Made by a program: the position numbers and the translations under genes. From Alphaproteobacteria bacterium (GTDB taxonomy: Bacteria > Pseudomonadota > Alphaproteobacteria > CAAGCB01 > CAG-977), in NCBI GenBank assembly GCA_900768465.1, contig CAAGCY010000003.1, forward strand, positions 1-64,000: a DNA stretch of 64,000 nucleotides, in the 5' to 3' direction. The notes under the pieces were generated by a model. The model did not search any database and was not told the origin of the DNA. It saw nothing but the letters and a program-made list of their open reading frames with translations. The number at the start of each line of letters is the position of its first letter. The first letter of the stretch is position 1. Positions 1 to 8,308 of the stretch are shown in pieces.

Positions 1-37
1 AGGGGGCTTGCTGCGTTACGGCGCTTTTTTTAATGAA

Positions 38-65
38 AAGGGGGCGACGCGCAGTCAGCCCCCTT
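38..65. terminator. stem-loop, possible terminator
   Basis: An 8-bp perfect stem (AAGGGGGC at 38-45 with GCCCCCTT at 58-65) encloses a 12-base loop. A short T-rich tract follows on the plus strand. It would end transcription entering from the left edge, but no gene is seen upstream in this window. Confidence 0.4.
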
Positions 66-654
66 GATTTTGAATCGGGTTTGAAGTCAATCCGTTGCCG
101 CGACGGATAATCGCGTCGAAAGCTTTTGTACAAGCGGTGTTGATATGAACGCCGACAATCCGTTTTGCGTATGGCAAAGCGGAATTATATCCCCGATTTC
201 CGTCATGGATCGGGGAGGATTTGACGTATGTTCAGAAGCCCCGATTTGCTTTGAATCGTAGGGTTTTAAAGGTCGATCGGTCATTCTCGCAGTATGATTT
301 TCTAACTCTCCGCTATGGTTTTAAAGCGTTTCCGCTTTTTGCCGGAAAGTTTCAACCGTTTGAATTTAAAACGGATTTCAGTGTTTTTTCTGCTTCGATT
401 TTAGCAAGCCCTGTTTTCAAAGGTAACAGCACGGTAACAAAAATTCCGTTTTTGCTCGTCTTGGAAAGCAAGCTTGATTCGTCGCTGTTGATTGCTCAAT
501 GACGACATCAATCAAGGTACGTCTTTTTTCCGGTTCCGTCAAGCCGCATATAACAAGACGTAAAAAGCTCCGAAAAGCTCTGTTTTGAACGGTTCCTCTT
601 TGATTTTTTTCATGCCACAGTAAGGGCGTTTGAAATCAATCAAAGGAGTTCATT
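66..654. other. gene-poor stretch at left edge of island
   Basis: About 590 bases with no convincing gene. Short open frames exist on both strands but have no usable ribosome binding site and no recognisable family. I see no tRNA, attachment-site repeat or promoter that I would defend. It may be eroded mobile-element DNA like the stretch that follows. Confidence 0.5.
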
Positions 655-897
655 ATGGAAATCAGGAAAGAATATTTAACGCGCGGACAAGCGGCTGAAT
701 ACTGCATCAAACAGGGCTTGCCCGTCAGCCCGAAGACGTTGGCGAAATACGCGTGTATCGGCGGCGGACCGAAGTTCCGCAAGTTCGGGACAATGCGCGT
801 GATTTACAAAATCGAAGATCTGGACGAATGGATCGAACGGCGGCTGTCCAAAACGTTTTCATCAACGGGAATCCCTTGCGGCGGAGATGATGCATGA
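655..897 (+). CDS. excisionase/AlpA-like helix-turn-helix protein
   Basis: An 80-residue protein with the layout of small MerR-like or excisionase DNA-binding proteins. Its N-terminal LTRGQAAEYC resembles the recognition helix region of the helix-turn-helix 17 group. The middle segment (GGGPKFRKFG) and the end (IEDLDEWIERR) match the usual 'GPxFxKxG... DLDxWI' ending of that group. A clear AAGGAG lies 8 bases before the ATG. It overlaps the next gene by ATGA, so the two are probably co-transcribed. Such proteins often sit beside integrases or mobilization genes. No experimental role can be read from the sequence. Confidence 0.75.
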   Translation: MEIRKEYLTRGQAAEYCIKQGLPVSPKTLAKYACIGGGPKFRKFGTMRVIYKIEDLDEWIERRLSKTFSSTGIPCGGDDA

Positions 898-1277
898 CGG
901 GTTTTGCGGACTTGTTTTTCCGTTCGTCGAAAACACCGAAAGAAGCGAGTGCAGGAAACGCTGCGGGTGCCCACAATGTGGTCACGAAGCTTTCCTGCAC
1001 TGCGCGGCACAAGTCTGACGACTTGAACGGATTTATCAAATTCAGAGTCGGACTTTCGTTGAAAAAAGAGGCTCAACAGCACTTCGGACGGTCGCTTTCT
1101 TTCGTTCTGCGGCAACTGCTCTGCGCCTATATCGACAAGGAAAACCTGCCGACGCACAAGGAAGCGGAAACTTTGAAACGCCTTGCTTTTGAAGCGCACA
1201 AAATCGGCGTCAATCTGAACCAAGCCGTCAAAATTCTGAACGCCGACCCGAAAAGCGAAAACTCGGCAAGCTGCTGA
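894..1277 (+). CDS. MobC-like mobilization accessory protein, C-terminus altered
   Basis: A 127-residue protein. The segment from about residue 50 (LSLKKEAQQHFGRSLSFVLR) and the later AHKIGVNLNQAVKILNA resemble the MobC / relaxosome accessory family, which helps a relaxase nick the origin of transfer. The gene starts inside an ATGA overlap with the HTH gene. The last ten or so codons run into DNA that, in another frame, encodes a serine recombinase. The natural C-terminus has therefore probably been replaced at a deletion junction near 1250. No relaxase (MobA) gene remains nearby, so mobilization function is unlikely. Confidence 0.6.
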   Translation: MTGFADLFFRSSKTPKEASAGNAAGAHNVVTKLSCTARHKSDDLNGFIKFRVGLSLKKEAQQHFGRSLSFVLRQLLCAYIDKENLPTHKEAETLKRLAFEAHKIGVNLNQAVKILNADPKSENSASC

Positions 1278-1490
1278 AACGGATAAAATCGGGCGACGTG
1301 ATCATCTGTTCGGAATTGTCGCGGTTGGGGCGGCGGCTGTTAATGGTCATCTCTATTCTGGAACATTGTATGAAGATCGGCGCAAAAGTTTTGACCGTCA
1401 AAGACGGCTACGAATTGGGCGACAACGTGCAGAGCAAGATTCTGGCGTTCGCTTTCGGACTAGTCGCCGAACTGGAACGGGAACTTCGTA
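1250..1490 (+). pseudogene. serine recombinase (resolvase/invertase) fragment
   Basis: One frame reads KLGKLLKRIKSGDVIICSEL, then SRLGRR, and ends FGLVAELERE. This is the middle of the catalytic domain of resolvase/invertase serine recombinases (the ELSRLGR motif and the long E-helix). The N-terminal part with the catalytic serine is missing, as is everything after ERE, including the DNA-binding domain. The left edge is fused to the MobC-like gene. The right edge is fused at about 1487 to an unrelated minus-strand fragment. A GTG at 1298 could start a 72-residue frame, but the product would be inactive. Confidence 0.75.
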
Positions 1491-2217
1491 TTTGTCTTCG
1501 CGCACCAAGCCTTTGATTTCCGTGTTCATTTCAATATAGTTCAGGACGAAACGATATGCGTTTTCCACCTGTTCATACAAAGGTCTGGTGTATTCTTTCC
1601 GGTCGATGAAGACGGAGCGGTCTTTGCCTTTGAAGCGGGCGCATTGAACTTTGGCGTAATCGAATTTTTCGCCCGTCAGCAAAGCAAAAGTGTTTGTCGC
1701 AACGGGGGATTTTTCATCGGCGAGCAAAAGTCCCAGCTCATCAGCTGCTTTACACCGACTTTGCTTTCATTGCCGTGCGCCAATTTTTCCCGATATTTGT
1801 TGATGTCGGCGCAAAGTTTTTTAACGGCTGCAGCGTCAACGGAACAACCGACGCAGCGCAACTTGTCCCAAGACAGATTTTTCCCTTCGATTTCCAGTTC
1901 TTTAATCTGCATCGAATCTGCCGGACAGGAAGTAGCGCCGACGCGGATATATGTTCCTCTGTCGCGTCCCTCGGCTTTAATATAATACGGGCGGTTTTCT
2001 CCGGCTTCGATTTCTATGACGACAAGGCTTTTCCCGTTTACCGTTTCCAGCATGATATTCGGGGTTCAACCATATCCGAAACCGTATTGGCGACGGCGTC
2101 CATGATTTGAAACACCTTTTCATCGTCAACGCCGACAATTTTCTTTGTTTTATCATCTATGCCGACAACGATCTTTCCGCCGTTTCCGTTCGCAAAAGCG
2201 ACGACTGTTTTGACATA
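1487..2217 (-). pseudogene. broken AlbA_2-domain (RecG-like/Schlafen AlbA) regulator
   Basis: Three successive minus-strand frames together spell an AlbA_2 protein. They are TVVAFANGNGGKIVVGIDD (to about 2060), then IMLETVNGKSLVVIEI through GTYIRVGAT (about 2053-1740), then SPVATNTFALLTGEKFDYAK through DKYEVP (about 1727-1488). Frameshifts lie near 2055 and 1740. The N-terminus is fused to an AbiEi remnant, and the C-terminal half is deleted at the recombinase junction. Intact members have an AlbA-type domain followed by a GHKL-like ATPase and a winged helix, and are common in genomic islands. This copy cannot make a working protein. Confidence 0.75.
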
Positions 2218-2612
2218 ATTTTCCGCATAGTCCGCCAACAGCGTCAAGTCTTTTCCGGCATATCCGGCGTAACTTTTTACGGCGTTCAGAACGGTTTTCT
2301 CGTCGCACCGCCGACAAGCTGGCGTTTTTCGGAATTGATACGGAATGAATGAAAGGCGTTCTGTTTGACAAGCCGTTTAAAAACAAAGCGGGTCGTGCGA
2401 AAAAATGATTTTCGGATTGTTCAAAGCCAGCAAAAACATATCGCGTCCAGCGCCTCGTCGGGCAGAGCGTAAACACCGTGACCGACGCGCTCCAACAGTC
2501 CGGCTTTGACATACAGGGACAGCGTCATTCTGGAAAAGTCCAAAGCTTCGATTTGTGCAGTGGTTAGAATCCCGTTCGCTTTTTTGATTTCCGCCGCTAT
2601 TTTCGCGTTCAG
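2218..2612 (-). pseudogene. broken AbiEi-type antitoxin
   Basis: Minus-strand fragments in shifting frames match the AbiEi (type IV toxin-antitoxin) antitoxin. They are KKANGILTTAQIEALDFSRM, then LLERVGHGVYALPDE, then LALNNPKIIFSHD, then NGLSNRTPFIHSVSIPKNAS, and finally LNAVKSYAGYAGKDLTLLAD followed by YAENY. The order follows the family: winged helix, the 'GVYALP' turn, the 'K-IFSH-tALflhGL-dRtP' core and the C-terminal 'LL-YA' helix. Frameshifts lie near 2435 and 2385. A deletion removed part of the C-terminal domain. No AbiEii nucleotidyltransferase toxin remains nearby. Confidence 0.7.
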
Positions 2613-2635
2613 TTATCAATACATTTGTAAAGTTA

Positions 2636-5600
2636 TTATCCGACGGCTTTAACCGCATTGTCTTTCATGGTTTCGATGATTTTTATCAGCTTTTCCTGTT
2701 TTGAACTGTCAAATAAATTGACCAGCTTTTGCGGACGGTCAAACGGAGCCGAATTCAGTTTGACAGGATCGATATATCCGTTTTGAACGACGTAATCGAC
2801 GATTGTTTTCACAAAAGTGCTTTGCTGTTGGGTTAAAAAATTTTCATTAAGGAAAGTCGCGAAAGCCTTATCCGCCGCCTCTTTGTCAAGCTTTGCGACT
2901 TCACGGATCAGCAGACCGACGGGCTTGTCGGCAAAGGTTTTTTCATAATCCGCCTTACTTCCCAGCTCTCTGATGAAAACATTTTCCAAGGATTCGAATT
3001 CTTTTTTTGTCAGCGGCGTGTTTTGCCGTAATTTTCTGATGGCAAGGGTGTCTTTATTCTTTAAAATATAGCTGTTGACGCGTTCCTTGTATTCTTCCGA
3101 CGATGTCGGCAGCGGCAAGCTTTCGCTGTTGCCCGTATCGATGCGGACATCGTGCAGATCGGTAAAGACGATTTTGTTTTTACTGTCAATCAGGAACTTG
3201 ATTAAAGGGCGGATTTCCATTCTGATCCGTTCCAAAGACAACAGGTCGGCTCCATTTAGAAACGCTTTGTCCGCCATTGTTTTGATCGTTTCCGTTTTTT
3301 CTTTGATTTGAGGAATGGTTGTTTTTTGCAACAGCTTTTTCGCCGTTCCGATCAAAGAAGAAACATAGCGTTGAACATTTCCTTTTTCAATTTTCGCCAA
3401 CATCATACCGTAAACGAAATTGTCGAAAGAAACGGCGGCTTCGTCGGAATCTTCGCTCATAATCAACGGAGCGATTTTGCCGATCAACTGCGTTTTATCT
3501 TCTTCCGTCAGACAATCGAAGCGTTCCTCGCTTTTATAAGCGTCAACGTATTGCCGGCAAGCGTGAACACTAACCCGTTCCGTCTTCAAGCTGCCGATTT
3601 GCGAAACGACCGTGCTTATCAGCTCTTTGCGCCACGCCTGATAAGTCTCGTCATTGAACGCGACGTCCTGAAAGTGCCAAATCAGTCGCACACGGCGCCC
3701 GAAAACGGATTCGACGTTGGAAAGTGTTTCTCCACCCTCGATACCGTCCTGATGTGTTCTGAAAAATTCGAAATTGCGCAAATAGTCGAAGATATAGAAA
3801 TACTTTTTATCCTGATAACTGCCGCTTTCCGCGTCGGAGCAACACAAATTCGGACACAGCCGCGTTCCGCGTCCGATCATCTGCCAGAATTTCGTTTTGG
3901 ATCGAACTTTTTTGAAAAAGACCAGATTGACAATTTCGGGAACGTCGATTCCCGTATCCATCATATCGACAGAAACGGCGATATTCGGGCAATCGTCGGG
4001 GCGTTTGAACTCGTCGATGATTGTTTGAGCATAAGCGTCGTCGCAAATGACGCGCTTGGCAAAGCGACCTTTCAAATGCGGATAAAGCGCGTCGAAACGT
4101 TCAATGATGAATTGGGCGTGCGCTTTGTTTTGCGCGAAAATGATCGTTTTTCCCAACACGTCGCCGCCCTGAACTTTGATGCCGCGCCGCATCAGATCGT
4201 CCAGAACCAGATCGACCGTTTCCCGATTGAAGATGAAACGGTTGAGTTCGGCGGGCAAGATCGCGTCGGGAACATTGCCGTCTTCGTCCGCAAAGTCTTC
4301 TTCGTAGCGTTCTTTGTCTTCCTCGCTCAAATCGTCATAAACGATGCCTTCTTCAAGGAATTTCGTCGTTACTTCGGGATTGCAGTAGGGGACAAGGACG
4401 TGATCGGTGTTGACGGCGGTTTCGTAGTCGTAAGAAAAAGTCGGATTGTCTTTCGGCACTTCAAAAAACTCGTAAGTGTTCCGGTCGACTTCCGTTTTCG
4501 GCGTGGCGGTCAACCCGACGATCGGCGCGTCGAAATAATCGAAAATGACCTTGTATTTTTTAAAGATACTGCGGTGGGCTTCGTCCACGATGATTAAATC
4601 GAAATGCGCCGGTGTGAACAACCGTTCGTTTTTGTCGTTCTTCACGTCGTCAATGGCGTTCAATATGGTCGGGTAAGTCGAAAAGACGATGCGGGCGTTT
4701 TTATTGTCTTTGGCGGACAACAGGTTGCACAGGGAAGCGTCCGGCAGAAAAGCCTGAAAGTTTTCCTTCGCCTGTCCGACCAAAGCGCGGCGATCCGCCA
4801 GAAACAGAACGTTTTTAACGTAATTCCCGCGCATTAAAACGTCGACCAGACTGATTGCCGTGCGCGTTTTTCCCGTTCCGGTCGCCATCACCAGCAAAGC
4901 ACGGCGGAACCCTTTTCCGAAATGTTCGCGAACGGCATCAATCGCCTGTATTTGATACGGTCTGCCCGTGATTTCCGTATTGATTTTGATGTCTTTCAGG
5001 CTGACGGTTTCGTTTCTGCGCACCATACGACGAGCCAGATCGTCCTGACTGAATACGGAAAAGACTGGACGCTGCGGCGCGGCTAAGTCGTCCCAGAAAT
5101 ACGTTTCAAACCCGTTTGTCGTGAACATCATCGGGCGAACGCCGTATTGCTTTTCCAAAGCATCCGCGTAAAGTTTCGCCTGCTGTTTTCCGACATTCGG
5201 ATCCTTACTTGTCCGTTTGGCTTCGACGACCGCCAAAGGCGCGCCGTCCCGCCCGAACAGAACATAATCGACATATCCTTTCTGACCGGCGATACCAGCC
5301 ATATCATCGACTTCAACCTCTTGTTTAATAAAGTGATCGAAATCCCAATCCATCAGCTTTAAATCAAGGTCGATGTAGCGTTTGCGCGTTTCCCATTCGG
5401 AAATATCGGTCGGAACGAACACGCGCTTTTTCCGGTTTTCGGTTTTCAGGGCGGAAAGTTCTTCGGCTTGGGCGGCGATTTCCGCCTGACAGCGTTCGAT
5501 CTCCGCCTGTTTTTGAACCAGCAGGGCTTCCTGTTTTTTGACTTTTTCGACATCAACAACGACAGACAAGGCGGGAATTTGCGCCGCGTCAAACGTTCTG

Positions 5601-5992
5601 CGCCGGTATTCGCGCCCGTAGCTGTAATCCAGCCATTGAACGAACTCGAACAAAGTCGTCAAAGCCTGATACGCTTCGCCGACATCAATGGTTTTATTCG
5701 TATGAACGGCAAGGTTTCCCAGCTTGACGACATAGTTCAGCTTTTTCCACGTCGCTTCGTCAACGGCTTGACGGAAACAGTCTTCGTAAATCAAAGCGGA
5801 AAGGTTGTCTTTATAAGGCGGGGTAAGGGATTTGTCGGCTGTGTACACCCACTTGACCGCCAATTCCAAAGCCTTGCGGCAACCGATAGCGCACAAAACG
5901 GGGGAGGTTTTGAAAACCTTTTCGGCTTCCAAACAAGCGGGGGCGAATAAAACGTATTCCTTTCGCACTGTCAAAAACGAAAAATTCGCCAT
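2636..5992 (-). CDS. hsdR: type I restriction enzyme R subunit
   Basis: A 1118-residue motor/nuclease subunit of a type I restriction-modification system. It has an N-terminal DUF4145-like domain (about 1-130) and a coiled coil (about 148-188). The nuclease core comes next (D242, then E257-A-K259 in VVEAKR). The helicase has Walker A GTGKT at 371-375, DEAH at 470-473, a GLTATP motif and a motif VI QMIGRGTR. The C-terminus is of EcoEI type. The length is normal. It is last in a minus-strand order hsdM, OLD ATPase, hsdS, DUF2971, hsdR, separated from the DUF2971 gene by 293 bases. The frame is intact, but its partner hsdM is interrupted, so restriction by this locus is doubtful. Confidence 0.93.
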   Translation of the reverse strand: MANFSFLTVRKEYVLFAPACLEAEKVFKTSPVLCAIGCRKALELAVKWVYTADKSLTPPYKDNLSALIYEDCFRQAVDEATWKKLNYVVKLGNLAVHTNKTIDVGEAYQALTTLFEFVQWLDYSYGREYRRRTFDAAQIPALSVVVDVEKVKKQEALLVQKQAEIERCQAEIAAQAEELSALKTENRKKRVFVPTDISEWETRKRYIDLDLKLMDWDFDHFIKQEVEVDDMAGIAGQKGYVDYVLFGRDGAPLAVVEAKRTSKDPNVGKQQAKLYADALEKQYGVRPMMFTTNGFETYFWDDLAAPQRPVFSVFSQDDLARRMVRRNETVSLKDIKINTEITGRPYQIQAIDAVREHFGKGFRRALLVMATGTGKTRTAISLVDVLMRGNYVKNVLFLADRRALVGQAKENFQAFLPDASLCNLLSAKDNKNARIVFSTYPTILNAIDDVKNDKNERLFTPAHFDLIIVDEAHRSIFKKYKVIFDYFDAPIVGLTATPKTEVDRNTYEFFEVPKDNPTFSYDYETAVNTDHVLVPYCNPEVTTKFLEEGIVYDDLSEEDKERYEEDFADEDGNVPDAILPAELNRFIFNRETVDLVLDDLMRRGIKVQGGDVLGKTIIFAQNKAHAQFIIERFDALYPHLKGRFAKRVICDDAYAQTIIDEFKRPDDCPNIAVSVDMMDTGIDVPEIVNLVFFKKVRSKTKFWQMIGRGTRLCPNLCCSDAESGSYQDKKYFYIFDYLRNFEFFRTHQDGIEGGETLSNVESVFGRRVRLIWHFQDVAFNDETYQAWRKELISTVVSQIGSLKTERVSVHACRQYVDAYKSEERFDCLTEEDKTQLIGKIAPLIMSEDSDEAAVSFDNFVYGMMLAKIEKGNVQRYVSSLIGTAKKLLQKTTIPQIKEKTETIKTMADKAFLNGADLLSLERIRMEIRPLIKFLIDSKNKIVFTDLHDVRIDTGNSESLPLPTSSEEYKERVNSYILKNKDTLAIRKLRQNTPLTKKEFESLENVFIRELGSKADYEKTFADKPVGLLIREVAKLDKEAADKAFATFLNENFLTQQQSTFVKTIVDYVVQNGYIDPVKLNSAPFDRPQKLVNLFDSSKQEKLIKIIETMKDNAVKAVG

Positions 5993-6285
5993 GCTTTCCC
6001 CCGTTCAATCAAAGTGTTACAAGTGTAAAACTGCGTTTGAACCTTTGGCAAATGTTTTTTGATTTTTTTGTAAAGCTTTCTAGAAATTATCCTGCAAAAC
6101 CCGATAAAGCTGTGAAAATTCCAAGAAGTAGACACACAAATGCCGTTTCTGCACAAACAACATTTAAACTTGAGGGGTACGGCAATCCCATGATTGTTTA
6201 GCGCGCATTTTTCAATCAACACCATACTTGCATCGGGCATTCTGCAAATGAACGGAAAGAGGAAATGAACCCGCAAAGACTAAAA

Positions 6286-7200
6286 TCACCGAATCGGAAT
6301 TTTGGATTCCGTGATTTTTGTACCCTGCAATCCGTTTGCATCCAAAAAGGCGCGGAGTTCCTCTTTGCTTTGCGGGCAGTTCGGTCCTAACATAATTTCG
6401 GGGATTAAATCGCTGTCCCAAATTTTACTCAGATTCAAATGATGCAAGCTGCGGATTTCCCCGCGAATAGGAGCAAAACATGTTTGTTCGATGTCCAGAC
6501 TTTTAATTAAAGAAAACAAAGGATCTTTTATCATTTTAAAAGATGGAGAATTTTTAAAATATTTTAAAATACTTTCGTGCAAAATGATTCTGTTTTCAAA
6601 TTCGTCAGAAAATTTTACATGCTTTGTTAGTGATATATTTTTTATATACATTGCATATATAAAAATGAACATATGTGCATTCATATTATATATATCATCA
6701 ATGCACTCGTGCTTTAATCTTTGCAGGTATATTTTTATTTCTTTTTTTGTTGCTTTTATGCACTCATTGTTGGAGTAGATAACATCGTATTGTTTGAGCA
6801 TATCTCCTCTAAACTTTGAATGAAATATGTTATCAATTTTTTGCAACAGGGTAGATTTTATTCCGATTGAAGCACCGCATCGACGATCGGAATATCTATC
6901 CCAATGCGCCAAGTTATCTCTTTTATTTGTTAAGCTTAAAATATAGAATTTATTATCTTCATTTGGCAAACTTTTATCATCGTAATTGACAAAAGTTTCT
7001 ATTGCATTTTTAATAGTTTTATTTTTAATCACATATGGAATTTCCTCAAGAATACTCTTAAATTTTTTAATAGAGAGAGTATTTTCAGTTTTATCATTCG
7101 ACGATTTGGCGTTGGCGAGCCAAAAGGTTTTGCTGGACACGATGTTATATAAAGCGTCAATGGAGGTGTAATGATAGAAAACGGTTTGTTTTTTTGGCAT
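6286..7200 (-). CDS. DUF2971 family protein
   Basis: A 304-residue protein whose start (FYHYTSIDALYNIVSSKTFW, then LANAKSSNDKTE) is the hallmark of DUF2971. A later LSLTNKRDNLAHWDRYSD segment also fits the family. The biochemical role of the family is not settled, and members often sit in defence islands and restriction loci. It lies 4 bases downstream of hsdS and upstream of hsdR, so it is probably part of the restriction operon. The gene is visibly much more AT-rich than hsdR, with many AAA, ATT and TAT codons. That suggests it was acquired separately, together with the OLD gene. Confidence 0.85.
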   Translation of the reverse strand: MPKKQTVFYHYTSIDALYNIVSSKTFWLANAKSSNDKTENTLSIKKFKSILEEIPYVIKNKTIKNAIETFVNYDDKSLPNEDNKFYILSLTNKRDNLAHWDRYSDRRCGASIGIKSTLLQKIDNIFHSKFRGDMLKQYDVIYSNNECIKATKKEIKIYLQRLKHECIDDIYNMNAHMFIFIYAMYIKNISLTKHVKFSDEFENRIILHESILKYFKNSPSFKMIKDPLFSLIKSLDIEQTCFAPIRGEIRSLHHLNLSKIWDSDLIPEIMLGPNCPQSKEELRAFLDANGLQGTKITESKIPIR

Positions 7201-7204
7201 CTTT

Positions 7205-8308
7205 TTACTCCTCGAAGTATTCAGACATCAGGGCGTTGAAAAGGGTTTGAGTTTCGGCGATGGCGGATTTGATTTTCGATTTTTCGGATTCGATTTGTTC
7301 GACGATCGCCGCAAATTTTTCCTGTAATTCAAGAGGAGGAACAGGAATAAAATAATTGTCAAAAAATCCTGCGGGAACGCGTTTTTGTCCTGCACTTCCT
7401 GTCATAGATTTTTCCGCATTTTCACGAAATTTTTTAAATTTCGTTATTTGAAAAAGCCACCTTGCATTTGAAATATCATTTAACGGACGGAGAACGTGAA
7501 ATTCGGTTGAACCAAAGCCAAGTTTATTTTTTAATCCTTTGGCAATCGTCCCCTTGCCGTTTTCCATGCATGGCGTAATTTTTGCGAAAAGAACATCTTC
7601 TTCTGCAAAATAAGTAAAGCCTTTTTTGACATCTTCATATAATTTAATTTGCGTCAAATTTAACTCACCGTCTTCTGAAACCGCTGACATTGGTACGAAA
7701 GAACACTCCGTATTGTCATCAATTTCTTTTGGTTTTTTAGGATTTAATTCGCAAATTTCTGAAATTTTATGTGCTGGAAAGCCTTTTTCGTTTATTTCTG
7801 GAGTTCCGAACATATCGTAAAAGGTGGATTGGATCAGGTTGTCTTGTTCGGACAGCAGTTGTTTTTGTTTTGCCAGCAAATCGGACACGGCGTCCAACCG
7901 CTGTGCAATTTTCCTTTGCTCCTCCATCGGCGGCAGAGGGATTTCTTCTTGGGAATAGTCCTTAAAATAAATGTGTGGAATAGCGGCTCCATTCACATAC
8001 TTTTTAAAATCAATGGATTGCAATGCATAATAGCAAAATGAATAATCAATATTGTCATTTGGGAAAATATATTGCATCGTCCCCAAGACAGATGTTTTTC
8101 CACCGAAACGATATAATCTGCCAACGCCGGAACCGTCTTTGATAATAGCGAGATATTTATTTTCCTGTTGATAAAAATTGACTTTTTTTGCTAAGCCAGC
8201 CGCCCCATAAACAGGAAAATCACCGTCTTTCCCATCTAAATCTTTTAATGAAAGGGAAGATGTCCCTTTGCTGCAAATATCACTTATTTTCTTTTTTAAA
8301 ATTTTCAT
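7205..8308 (-). CDS. hsdS: type I restriction specificity subunit
   Basis: A 367-residue DNA-recognition subunit. Target recognition domain 1 covers about residues 1-120. It is followed by a conserved helical spacer (PLPPMEEQRKIAQRLDAVSD, then LLAKQKQLLSEQDNLIQ). Domain 2 covers about 170-310 and is followed by a second helical repeat (PVPPLELQEKFAAIVEQIES). Two TRDs imply a bipartite target sequence. The spacer helices have composition like the host genes while the TRDs are AT-rich, as expected for exchangeable domains. The start overlaps the stop of the OLD gene by ATGA, so translation is probably coupled. Confidence 0.92.
   Translation of the reverse strand: MKILKKKISDICSKGTSSLSLKDLDGKDGDFPVYGAAGLAKKVNFYQQENKYLAIIKDGSGVGRLYRFGGKTSVLGTMQYIFPNDNIDYSFCYYALQSIDFKKYVNGAAIPHIYFKDYSQEEIPLPPMEEQRKIAQRLDAVSDLLAKQKQLLSEQDNLIQSTFYDMFGTPEINEKGFPAHKISEICELNPKKPKEIDDNTECSFVPMSAVSEDGELNLTQIKLYEDVKKGFTYFAEEDVLFAKITPCMENGKGTIAKGLKNKLGFGSTEFHVLRPLNDISNARWLFQITKFKKFRENAEKSMTGSAGQKRVPAGFFDNYFIPVPPLELQEKFAAIVEQIESEKSKIKSAIAETQTLFNALMSEYFEE

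Noticed and set aside
221..502. Open frame of 93 codons at the left edge, and an HU-like stretch on the other strand (about 390-450)
   Set aside because: No binding site and no family for the first. The HU resemblance is about 15 residues with a stop soon after, too short to claim.
5993..6285. Possible extra gene between hsdR and the DUF2971 gene
   Set aside because: Open frames here have no binding site or family and overlap the hsdR start; it is more likely leader sequence.
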